Shown: positions 1 through 5,186, numbered from the stretch's first letter. The stretch: DNA of 7,634 bases from JBAZFF01 sp043815465 (GCA_043815465.1 JBDRIW010000040.1:1-7634), one strand, 5' to 3'. Translations and numbers: made by a program. Notes: a model not told the origin generated them from the sequence alone.

Positions 1-2
1 TT

Positions 3-155
3 GGTGGAGCAAAAATTTCTGATAAACATGCTAATTTTATTGTTAATTTTAAAAATGCGACAGAAAAAGATGTAAAAAAGTTAATTTTTTTAATAAAAAA
101 GAAAGTTAAAAGTAAATTTAAAATAAATTTGGAAGAAGAAATAATTATTTTATAA
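3..155 (+). CDS. murB: UDP-N-acetylenolpyruvoylglucosamine reductase (MurB), C-terminal fragment
   Basis: Only the last 50 residues and the TAA stop are in the window; the gene begins upstream. MurB is the cytoplasmic FAD enzyme that uses NADPH to reduce UDP-GlcNAc-enolpyruvate to UDP-MurNAc, the second committed step of peptidoglycan precursor synthesis. The fragment opens with GGAKISDKHANFIVN, which matches the conserved C-terminal block of MurB (family pattern GGA.IS.KHANFIVN). It is followed by a helix-like stretch ending in LEEEIIIL, the counterpart of the family's L.PEV..IG tail, where the catalytic glutamate usually lies. The fragment looks intact up to a normal C-terminus. The next open frame starts well over 100 nt downstream, so murB probably ends its own transcription unit. 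Recognition rests on the C-terminal motif alone. Confidence 0.88.
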   Translation, partial: GGAKISDKHANFIVNFKNATEKDVKKLIFLIKKKVKSKFKINLEEEIIIL

Positions 156-163
156 AAATTCAG

Positions 164-180
164 TTGTCCACACTTGACAA
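164..180. repeat. Short inverted repeat downstream of murB
   Basis: TTGTC (164-168) and GACAA (176-180) form a 5-bp inverted repeat around a 7-nt spacer, nine bases after the murB stop. With one bulge it extends by AG/CT on the outside. There is no T-run behind it, so it is a poor intrinsic terminator. It could be a weak 3' end structure for murB or a protein-binding site. Confidence 0.35.
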
Positions 181-224
181 ACTTTCTCTAAATGAAAAAA
201 TGAATTAATAAAAAGTTTTTTAAA

Positions 225-238
225 ATTTTCTAGAAAAT
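225..238. repeat. 14-bp perfect palindrome ATTTTCTAGAAAAT
   Basis: ATTTTCTAGAAAAT is a perfect 14-bp palindrome in the gap between murB and the lysine-rich microprotein. The surroundings are so AT-rich that part of this symmetry is cheap, but the central CTAG is not. It could be an operator for the microprotein gene. No convincing promoter was found to position it against. Confidence 0.35.
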
Positions 239-321
239 ATTTTAAGAATTTGTCTATCAAAAAGATGGGCAGGCAAATAGTGGTCGACTATATGTCTCAA
301 CTTAAACTAAATTTAAATTTT

Positions 322-393
322 ATGGCAAAGAAAAAAGTAAAAAAGAAAGTAGCAGCAAAGCCTAAGAAAAAAGCTAAGAAGAAAAAGAAATAA
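322..393 (+). CDS. Lysine-rich microprotein, 23 aa
   Basis: The frame encodes 23 residues beginning MAKKKVKKK. Fifteen are lysine and the rest are Ala, Val, Pro and Met, so the protein is very basic with no hydrophobic core, signal peptide or membrane segment. Such a chain would be expected to bind nucleic acid or ribosomes electrostatically, but no function is established and it belongs to no family recognised here. Evidence that it is real: it follows the murB unit at a distance, begins with a conventional MAKKK start, and its TAA stop is 15 nt before a strong intrinsic terminator. The start is uncertain. The frame is open back to position 196, and in-frame ATGs at 265 and 292 would give 42 or 33 residues (the longer begins MGRQIVVDYMSQ). 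None of the three ATGs has a good Shine-Dalgarno sequence. Low-complexity A-rich DNA could give such a frame by chance. Confidence 0.6.
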   Translation: MAKKKVKKKVAAKPKKKAKKKKK

Positions 394-408
394 ATTTTCT
401 TATTAGGT

Positions 409-440
409 CCCGTCCCGTTAAACTGGGACGGGTCTTTTTT
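409..440 (+). terminator. Rho-independent terminator after the microprotein gene
   Basis: CCCGTCCC (409-416) pairs perfectly with GGGACGGG (425-432) around an 8-nt loop, giving an 8-bp stem that is almost all G/C in an otherwise AT-rich region. It is followed by TC and six T (435-440). This is the clearest terminator in the window. It insulates the polyamine operon promoter just downstream from upstream transcription. Confidence 0.93.
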
Positions 441-446
441 AGAGTC

Positions 447-475
447 TTTACAAAATTATTTTAATATGCTATAAA
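447..475 (+). promoter_or_regulatory. Sigma-70-type promoter of the polyamine operon, extended -10
   Basis: TTTACA (447-452, 5 of 6 to the -35 consensus) and TATAAA (470-475, 5 of 6 to the -10 consensus) are separated by exactly 17 bp. The -10 is preceded by TG at 467-468 in the extended -10 position. It starts 7 bp after the terminator's T-run, the expected place for a new transcription unit. Transcription would start near 482, giving a leader of about 130 nt before speD. Confidence 0.78.
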
Positions 476-506
476 AAAGACGTTAGTTTTTTACATTATT
501 AATAGT

Positions 507-632
507 TTGACTGCTTTTTAGCTCTTTGTTTTTTCTTCAATTATTTGAAGAATAGCTTTAGAGATATATTTTATAGATATTTCTCTATTGTAAGCAGTCA
601 ACCAGTAAGAATATGACACAAAAAACAAAGAG
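507..632 (+). promoter_or_regulatory. Structured speD leader: candidate cis-regulatory RNA
   Basis: Four pairings can be read directly. P1: TTGACTGCTT (507-516) with AAGCAGTCAA (592-601), 10 perfect base pairs ending 11 nt before the ATG. P2: TTCTTCAA (533-540) with TTGAAGAA (545-552), 8 perfect pairs closing a 4-nt loop. P3: 559-564 with 582-587 (6 pairs), one T/T mismatch, then 566-570 with 576-580 (5 pairs including one G-T). P4: CTCTTTGTTTTTT (522-534) is perfectly complementary over 13 nt to 620-632, which is codons 3-7 of speD. P1, P2 and P3 together make a three-way junction. P4 crosses P1, so it would be a pseudoknot or an alternative fold, and it competes with only two pairs of P2. 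P1 lies within the usual ribosome footprint and P4 would bury the start region, so the element could switch translation of speD. It resembles no riboswitch class known to me; the ligand, if any, is unknown (polyamine or AdoMet are natural guesses). Confidence 0.6.
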
Positions 633-1011
633 ATCCATACAATGGGTCGCTACACCAACAAAAGAAAATTATGCTGGAATTCATCTATTTGGAGAATTCT
701 GGGATGGAAAAGTAATTGAGAATTCAAAGGAAGTTGAAAATCTTTTAGTTGAAGCTGCTAAAATTTCTAATAGTACAATTCTAAAAACAGTTGTTCATAA
801 ATTTAAACCCCAGGGAGTAACTGGGTTTGTTTTATTGGCAGAATCACATATTTCTATTCATACTTGGCCAGAGTGGAATTTGGTAGCAATAGATATATTT
901 ACTTGTGGAAACAAAGCCATGCCTCAAAAAGCTTTTGATTATATCAAAGAGGCTTTCCAACCAAATTATTTTACTATCAAGCGATTGAAGCGTGGAATGA
1001 AGAAAAAATAA
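613..1011 (+). CDS. speD: S-adenosylmethionine decarboxylase proenzyme (prokaryotic SpeD, class 1b)
   Basis: SpeD decarboxylates S-adenosylmethionine to dcAdoMet, the aminopropyl donor for spermidine and longer polyamines. It is cytosolic and made as a proenzyme that cleaves itself to create a pyruvoyl cofactor. The 132-residue length fits the short bacterial/archaeal class. The core GVTGFVLLAESHISIHTWPE (69-88) carries the cleavage site: Glu77-Ser78, with Ser78 becoming the pyruvoyl group. His83 and Cys98 (in DIFTCG) follow at +5 and +20, the same spacing as Ser63/His68/Cys83 in the Thermotoga enzyme, so all three key residues are present. The N-terminal region (AGIHLFGEFWDGK) is more divergent than usual. 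Some SpeD homologues in bacteria and archaea are known to have become arginine or ornithine decarboxylases, so substrate is not fully certain, although three downstream aminopropyltransferases argue for AdoMet. ATG 613 is the only start that keeps the family N-terminus. It has no clear Shine-Dalgarno sequence and lies just after a structured leader. The stop overlaps the next ATG by one base (TAATG). Confidence 0.95.
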   Translation: MTQKTKRSIQWVATPTKENYAGIHLFGEFWDGKVIENSKEVENLLVEAAKISNSTILKTVVHKFKPQGVTGFVLLAESHISIHTWPEWNLVAIDIFTCGNKAMPQKAFDYIKEAFQPNYFTIKRLKRGMKKK

Positions 1012-2114
1012 TGGATCTCAAAAAGCTTCATCAAAAATATCTTAGATACAGCAAAGAATCTTTTTTAGCAGATGCTAATATTTGGGTTGGGACAGAAGCT
1101 GAAAAACTTAGCAAAAAAGATTTAGAAAGAATTTATGATAATTACGAAAGAAAGAGTTTCAATCATTTGTTTAAAAAAATAAAGGATATCATTTATCTTA
1201 AAAATTTATTTGATTTTTCTTTAATACATTCTACTGAAAACTGGGTCTTACTTAAATTAATTACTTTCTTAGAAAAAGAAAAAGTAATTTCTGTTAACAA
1301 GTTAGGAAAAATAAAGGTTTTAGAAGAAGAATTATTTAATTTAATGCCAAAACCTCTTTCTGTCGGAGAGATTAAAAAAAGGGTAGAAAAGAAAATTGGA
1401 AAGAAAATTAATTTATTAGAACCTACTTCAAAAATCTTTGGAACTAAAATATTGGCAGAATATGATCAAATGCCCATATCTAATTCTTCTGCTATTTTCC
1501 TAGTTGAAAAGATATTAAAAACTATTCCATTTAAAAAAAGATTTTTATTCGTTGGAGATGATGATATGGTTTCTTTATTTCTTTGCATAGCAGATCCCGG
1601 GATAGAATGTTTAGTAACTGATATTGATACTAATTTACTTAAAAAGATCTCTAGAATAGCCAAAAAGTATAATTTAAAGATTACAACCCAAAAAGTTGAT
1701 ATAAGAAAGGTAAAGAGTTTGGGGGGAGGATTTGGAGGTTTTCTTGTTAATCCTTCATATAATTATGAAGGAGTTAAAAAATTTGTTGAATTTGGAGTTT
1801 CTCAGTTAGGAAAAGAAGGAGGATTTGCTTTTGTAGAGATAGGAGATGAGTCAATCGGAAACAGGTTTCTTTTCTTAGAAGAAATTTTTGCTAAAAATAA
1901 TCTGATTATAAGAGAATTGTCTGTTGGTAATATATTTTATCCTTGGACTTCTGTTCATGGAGAAGATAAGGTATTGATTGATAGATTAAGTAAATTTTTT
2001 GATAAAGATTTAATTAAGAGTAATCCTAAGCTAGCTGCTTCTTTATGGTTATTTGAATATATACCGTTTAAAGTAAAAAAACCTAAAAAGCAATCAATAT
2101 ATGCCTACATATAA
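1011..2114 (+). CDS. bpsA: BpsA-family branched-chain polyamine synthase (aminopropyltransferase), copy 1
   Basis: The BpsA family (former DUF43) transfers aminopropyl groups from dcAdoMet to an internal secondary amine of spermidine, giving N4-branched polyamines; it is best known from thermophilic archaea and bacteria. This 367-residue protein has the expected order: an N-terminal helical extension (1-70), a winged-helix-like part (about 78-110, LLKLITFLEKEKVISV), the YDQ motif (151-153), the Rossmann glycine/acidic motif VGDDD (181-185), TDID (203-206) in the ribose-binding position, and NPSY (247-250) after the following strand. The usual motif at the last site is DPP followed by an aromatic; here Asp is Asn and the second Pro is Ser, which may change the acceptor amine. 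No signal peptide or membrane segment is evident. It starts at the TAATG junction with speD and overlaps its paralogue by 14 nt, so it is very likely translationally coupled. It is a clear tandem paralogue of the next gene. The family call is firm; the exact product is inferred. Confidence 0.82.
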   Translation: MDLKKLHQKYLRYSKESFLADANIWVGTEAEKLSKKDLERIYDNYERKSFNHLFKKIKDIIYLKNLFDFSLIHSTENWVLLKLITFLEKEKVISVNKLGKIKVLEEELFNLMPKPLSVGEIKKRVEKKIGKKINLLEPTSKIFGTKILAEYDQMPISNSSAIFLVEKILKTIPFKKRFLFVGDDDMVSLFLCIADPGIECLVTDIDTNLLKKISRIAKKYNLKITTQKVDIRKVKSLGGGFGGFLVNPSYNYEGVKKFVEFGVSQLGKEGGFAFVEIGDESIGNRFLFLEEIFAKNNLIIRELSVGNIFYPWTSVHGEDKVLIDRLSKFFDKDLIKSNPKLAASLWLFEYIPFKVKKPKKQSIYAYI

Positions 2115-3246
2115 TACAGAAAAATATTTAAGAGATTTATATTCTAAATGGTTAAAGTTTAGTATAGAAATTTTTTTTCTAGATAGAAAGAAATTCTCTA
2201 CTAGTTTTAAAGAATTAAAAGTTTCCGATAAAGTCATTGAAGAAGTTTATAACAGTTATTATAAAGTTCCTTTTTTTGTTTTTTTAGCTCATGTAAAGGA
2301 TATTATTTTTTCAAATAATGTTTTTGATTTTATTTTAAAAAATGCTTCGGAGGATTGGAAATTATGGCCATATCTTAAATTCCTAGAGAAAGAAAAAATA
2401 ATTAAGGTTCAGAAATCAGGAAAAGTTATTTTATTGAAGAAAGATATTTTAAATTGTATTCCAGAACCAAAAACAGAAAAAGAGATTAAGGCTATCTTAG
2501 AAAAGAAGCTTAAAGTAAGGGTAAGGGAAGGAGATACAGTAGTAGATCTTTTTAAGGATTTTGGGGAATTTGAAGTAAAGGCAGGATATGACCAGATGCC
2601 AATCTCTCAAGGTTCTGCAATATATGTAGTTAAAAAAATATTAGAAAAGATACCTTTTAAGGGTCAAATGTTATTTTTGGGGGATGATGATTTTGTTTCT
2701 ATTATTTTAGGTTTAGTAGAACCAAAAATGGAATGCGTAGTATCTGAAATTGATGAGCAACTTATTAATAAGATTAAATTTTTATCTTCTAAATTTAAAT
2801 TAAATATTAGAACAGAAAGAATTGATTTTATAAAAGATAAGAATAAAAAAATTAAAGGAAACTTTGTTGGATTTCTAACCAATCCCGTATACACCTTAGG
2901 AGCTAAAGAATTTGTTAAGTTTGGGATTAATCAGTTTGGTAAAGATGGTGGATTTGGATTATTAGAAATAGGAGACGAAGCCCTAGGAACAAGATTTTTA
3001 TTCTTACAAGATTTCTTTACAAAAAATAATCTTATTATTTCAGAATTAACTACTGACAAGATCTTTTATCCTTTTATTTCTTTATATAAAGAAGATAAAG
3101 AAATATTAAGAAGAATGTCAGAGATGGTTGATAGAAATATTGTTTTAAAAGCCCCAAGGCTTGGAGCATCCTTGTACGTTCTAAAATATCTTCCTCAAAA
3201 GCCTAAAATAGTTAAATTTAAGAAACATATATATGATTACCTCTAA
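2101..3246 (+). CDS. bpsA: BpsA-family branched-chain polyamine synthase (aminopropyltransferase), copy 2
   Basis: This 381-residue protein is paralogous to the upstream one along its whole length. The winged-helix-like region lies at about 88-118 (YLKFLEKEKIIKV), YDQMPIS at 163-169 (identical to copy 1), LGDDD at 193-197, SEID at 215-218 in the ribose-binding position, and NPVY at 261-264. As in copy 1 the usual DPP motif reads NP plus a non-proline (Val), so this change predates or was kept after the duplication. The two proteins have diverged substantially between the motifs, which suggests an old duplication with separate roles, such as successive aminopropyl additions, different acceptors, or subunits of one heteromer. 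The start at 2101 overlaps copy 1 by 14 nt with no visible Shine-Dalgarno sequence, which points to termination-reinitiation. Its end overlaps speE by 14 nt in the same way. Both proteins finish with an IYxY[IL] tail. Confidence 0.82.
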   Translation: MPTYNTEKYLRDLYSKWLKFSIEIFFLDRKKFSTSFKELKVSDKVIEEVYNSYYKVPFFVFLAHVKDIIFSNNVFDFILKNASEDWKLWPYLKFLEKEKIIKVQKSGKVILLKKDILNCIPEPKTEKEIKAILEKKLKVRVREGDTVVDLFKDFGEFEVKAGYDQMPISQGSAIYVVKKILEKIPFKGQMLFLGDDDFVSIILGLVEPKMECVVSEIDEQLINKIKFLSSKFKLNIRTERIDFIKDKNKKIKGNFVGFLTNPVYTLGAKEFVKFGINQFGKDGGFGLLEIGDEALGTRFLFLQDFFTKNNLIISELTTDKIFYPFISLYKEDKEILRRMSEMVDRNIVLKAPRLGASLYVLKYLPQKPKIVKFKKHIYDYL

Positions 3247-4114
3247 TTCAAAAAAATGGTTTTGCGAAGGCTCTGTTCCAGGGGAAAGATCTGGTAATAT
3301 GAATGTTTGTTTTAGTATTGAAAAGAAAGTTTTTGAAGGAAAAACTTTATATCAAAAAGCTTTAATTTTTGACAATGCTGTTTACGGAAGAGTTTTTATA
3401 TTGGATGGAATAGTTGAGCTTTCTTCTAAAGATGAATTTATTTATCACGAGATGATGGTTCATCCTGTTATGCTTTCTCACAAAAAACCAGAAAATATTT
3501 TAGTTATAGGAGGAGGGGATGGAGGAGTATTGAGGGAGATATTAAAATACCCTGTAAAAAAGGTTGATTTAGTTGAACTCGATAAACAAGTTGTTGATAT
3601 CTCAAAAAAATATTTACCATTTTTAAAGTCTAAAGAAAGTTTCGCTGATAAAAGAGTTAGTGTTTTTTTTGAAGATGGAAAAGATTTTATTGAAAAAACA
3701 AAAGAAAAGTACGATATAGTTATTATTGATTGTACTAACCCTGAACCAGGCAATAATTCATCTACTTTATATTCAGAGATTTTTTATAAAAATATTTCTA
3801 AAAGTTTGGGGAAGGATGGAATTATTATTACCCTAGGGTCATCTTTCTTAGATTTTGAAAAGATATCTAAGCCATTCTCTTTAAGGATGAAGAAGGCTTT
3901 TCTCTTTGTCTCTTTTTTAAGATTTACAATGCCTTCATACCATTGTGGAGAATATTCTTTTTTGATGGGATCTAAAACAATTAATTTAAAGAGCCCTGAT
4001 TTTAAAGATATTGAAAAAAGATTTAAGTCTTTAAAAAAGAAGCATTCTTTTAAATATTATTCTCCAGAAATTCATAAGGCAAGTTTATTATTGCCTGAGA
4101 TGTGGAAAATATGA
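3233..4114 (+). CDS. speE: Spermidine synthase-family aminopropyltransferase (SpeE)
   Basis: SpeE moves the aminopropyl group of dcAdoMet to the primary amine of putrescine, or in relatives to agmatine, spermidine or others. The 293-residue length is normal. Visible motifs in order: WFCE (9-12), YGRVFILDG (51-59), DEFIYHEM (67-74), the nucleotide-binding GGGDGG (93-98), VELD (114-117) in the ribose-binding position, EDG (147-149), and IIDCT (164-168) with the catalytic Asp166. Departures from the usual enzyme sit at the acceptor site. The DCTDPxGP loop (Escherichia coli form) reads DCTNPEPG, so the second Asp is Asn169, and the loop is about two residues longer. The usual Gln after the next strand is replaced (ITLGSS), and the PTYPxGxWSF block reads PSYHCGEYSF (234-243). 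This suggests a different amine acceptor, though donor binding looks intact. The ATG at 3233 gives the family N-terminus and overlaps the previous gene by 14 nt. The gene ends in TGA within an ATGA overlap with the next gene. Confidence 0.9.
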   Translation: MITSNSKKWFCEGSVPGERSGNMNVCFSIEKKVFEGKTLYQKALIFDNAVYGRVFILDGIVELSSKDEFIYHEMMVHPVMLSHKKPENILVIGGGDGGVLREILKYPVKKVDLVELDKQVVDISKKYLPFLKSKESFADKRVSVFFEDGKDFIEKTKEKYDIVIIDCTNPEPGNNSSTLYSEIFYKNISKSLGKDGIIITLGSSFLDFEKISKPFSLRMKKAFLFVSFLRFTMPSYHCGEYSFLMGSKTINLKSPDFKDIEKRFKSLKKKHSFKYYSPEIHKASLLLPEMWKI

Positions 4115-5085
4115 AAAAAAAGATTTTAATATTTGGAAAGGGTAGGATTGGGACAGCAGTTGCTTGGTATCTTAAAAAACTCAAAGTATCTAGTGAGATT
4201 GTTTTTTTTACCAAAGAGAAAGATCTAAATTATTTTGATATTTTTGTTTCGGCCTTACCTGGGGACGCATCTTTAAAAGCAATTTCTCTTGCTTTAAAGT
4301 ATGGGAAAAATTTAATTGATATTTCCGACTTAGAAACAGAAGAATATTTAAAAAGAGAAAAACAAATTAAAAAGAAGAGTATTTTATTGGTTCCAGGGGC
4401 TGGCTTTTGTCCTGGGTTAGTTAATTTTATTTTAGGGAAAGAGTTAGTTAAAAAGGGTAAAAATATAGATGTTGAAGTAAAAGTTGGGACCGTTTCTAAT
4501 AAAAAAAACTATTTTCCCTTTCTTTGGTGTTTTGAAGATTTGATATGGCAGCATGACAATCCTTCTCTTCAATTAATTTCAGGTAAGAAAGTTAAATTTC
4601 TTCCTTTCGAAGGATTTAAAAAGGAGACTCTTTTTAATATTCCCTGTGAAACATACTTTGAAGACGGAGGGTTTGAATATTTAATTAAAAAATTTAATAT
4701 TAAAAATTTTACTACTAAGGTGATTAGACCGGAAGGATTTATGTCTTTTTTTCTATTCTTAAAAAGTCATGGATTTTTTAGTAAATTAGAAATTGAAAGA
4801 ACAAAAAATAATTTAGAGAGAAAAAAAGGAGACGATATTACGTTAGGAGAAATATTTATTAAATTGGAAAATAAAATAAAAATCTGGAAACTTAAGGTTG
4901 AGTCAAAAGAAGGAGAGAAACTAAATTCAATGCAAAAGATTACGGCTATATTTCCAGCAGTTTTAATTAAATTTATAGATGATATTAAGGAAACAGGACT
5001 TTTATTTCCCGAAGACCTAGCTAAAAATGAAAAGCTTTTTAATGCGATATCAAAAGAAATAAAAAAAGAAAAAATCTTAGTCTAA
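4111..5085 (+). CDS. Saccharopine dehydrogenase-family NAD(P)-dependent oxidoreductase
   Basis: This 324-residue cytosolic protein has an N-terminal Rossmann fold with the dinucleotide motif GKGRIG (9-14), SALPGD (47-52), IDISDL (69-74) and GAGFCPGL (96-103). Its C-terminal half ends in a block, MQKITAIFPAVL (274-285), typical of saccharopine dehydrogenase/lysine 6-dehydrogenase relatives. Enzymes of this superfamily form or oxidise C-N bonds between an amine and a carbonyl compound. One member, carboxynorspermidine dehydrogenase, joins aspartate semialdehyde to a diamine in an alternative polyamine route. Its place as the last gene of a polyamine operon suggests it acts on a polyamine or its precursor. 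However, it looks closer to the shorter lysine-dehydrogenase type, and nspC, the decarboxylase partner of the carboxynorspermidine route, is not in the window, so no substrate is assigned. ATG 4111 is preferred over GTG 4102: it gives the classic ATGA overlap with speE, has GGA just upstream, and puts the glycine motif near the N-terminus. Confidence 0.8.
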   Translation: MKKKILIFGKGRIGTAVAWYLKKLKVSSEIVFFTKEKDLNYFDIFVSALPGDASLKAISLALKYGKNLIDISDLETEEYLKREKQIKKKSILLVPGAGFCPGLVNFILGKELVKKGKNIDVEVKVGTVSNKKNYFPFLWCFEDLIWQHDNPSLQLISGKKVKFLPFEGFKKETLFNIPCETYFEDGGFEYLIKKFNIKNFTTKVIRPEGFMSFFLFLKSHGFFSKLEIERTKNNLERKKGDDITLGEIFIKLENKIKIWKLKVESKEGEKLNSMQKITAIFPAVLIKFIDDIKETGLLFPEDLAKNEKLFNAISKEIKKEKILV

Positions 5086-5128
5086 TTTTAAGATTTTCAA
5101 ATCTAAAGTGTTAGAAAAATATCTAAAA

Positions 5129-5156
5129 AGAAGAGAATGGTCTCTCTTTCTTTTTT
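5129..5156 (+). terminator. Possible weak intrinsic terminator after the polyamine operon
   Basis: AGAGA (5132-5136) pairs with TCTCT (5141-5145) around the loop ATGG. The A-rich flank can extend the stem with bulges against the T-rich tract that follows, ending in six T (5151-5156). The stem is short and weak compared with the terminator at 409-440, so read-through into secA is likely. A second small hairpin, AGATT/AATCT at 5091-5104, lies just after the stop codon without its own T-run. Confidence 0.5.
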
Positions 5157-5178
5157 CACTAAAAAATTGTAAAATATT

Positions 5179-5182
5179 AGGG
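5179..5182 (+). promoter_or_regulatory. Shine-Dalgarno-like AGGG before secA
   Basis: AGGG lies 4 nt before the secA ATG at 5187, a short but usable spacing, and is the best Shine-Dalgarno-like sequence in the window. A -10-like TAAAAT at 5170-5175 lies just upstream, but without a matching -35 (TTTCTT at 17 bp spacing). If that box were used, the transcript would be nearly leaderless and would lose this site, so the two readings conflict. Confidence 0.35.
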
Positions 5183-5186
5183 TATT

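Noticed and set aside
174..179. Perfect -35 hexamer TTGACA after murB
   Set aside because: No acceptable -10 sequence at 15-19 bp downstream, and the hexamer is part of an inverted repeat, so it is probably coincidental.
266..294. Weak promoter-like pair TGGGCA / TATATG with 17-bp spacing before the microprotein
   Set aside because: Each hexamer matches only 4 of 6 consensus bases; too weak to list as a promoter, although it would give a short leader to ATG 322.
472..493. Inverted repeat TAAAAAA / TTTTTTA near the operon transcription start
   Set aside because: Half of it is the promoter -10 region and would not be in the transcript; A-run against T-run pairing is expected in this composition.
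1466..1663. Antisense open frame of 65 codons inside the first BpsA gene
   Set aside because: It lies wholly within a well-supported gene on the opposite strand and encodes nothing recognisable.
2664..2894. Antisense open frame of 76 codons inside the second BpsA gene
   Set aside because: It covers the GDDD and NPVY motif region of a conserved protein; its openness follows from the AT-rich codons of that gene.
3478..3753. Antisense open frame of 91 codons inside speE
   Set aside because: Low-complexity Ser/Phe/Lys translation opposite the conserved GGGDGG-DCT region; a shadow of speE.
4102..4110. GTG start three codons upstream for the oxidoreductase
   Set aside because: ATG 4111 gives the ATGA overlap with speE, has better upstream spacing and a normal N-terminus for a Rossmann enzyme.
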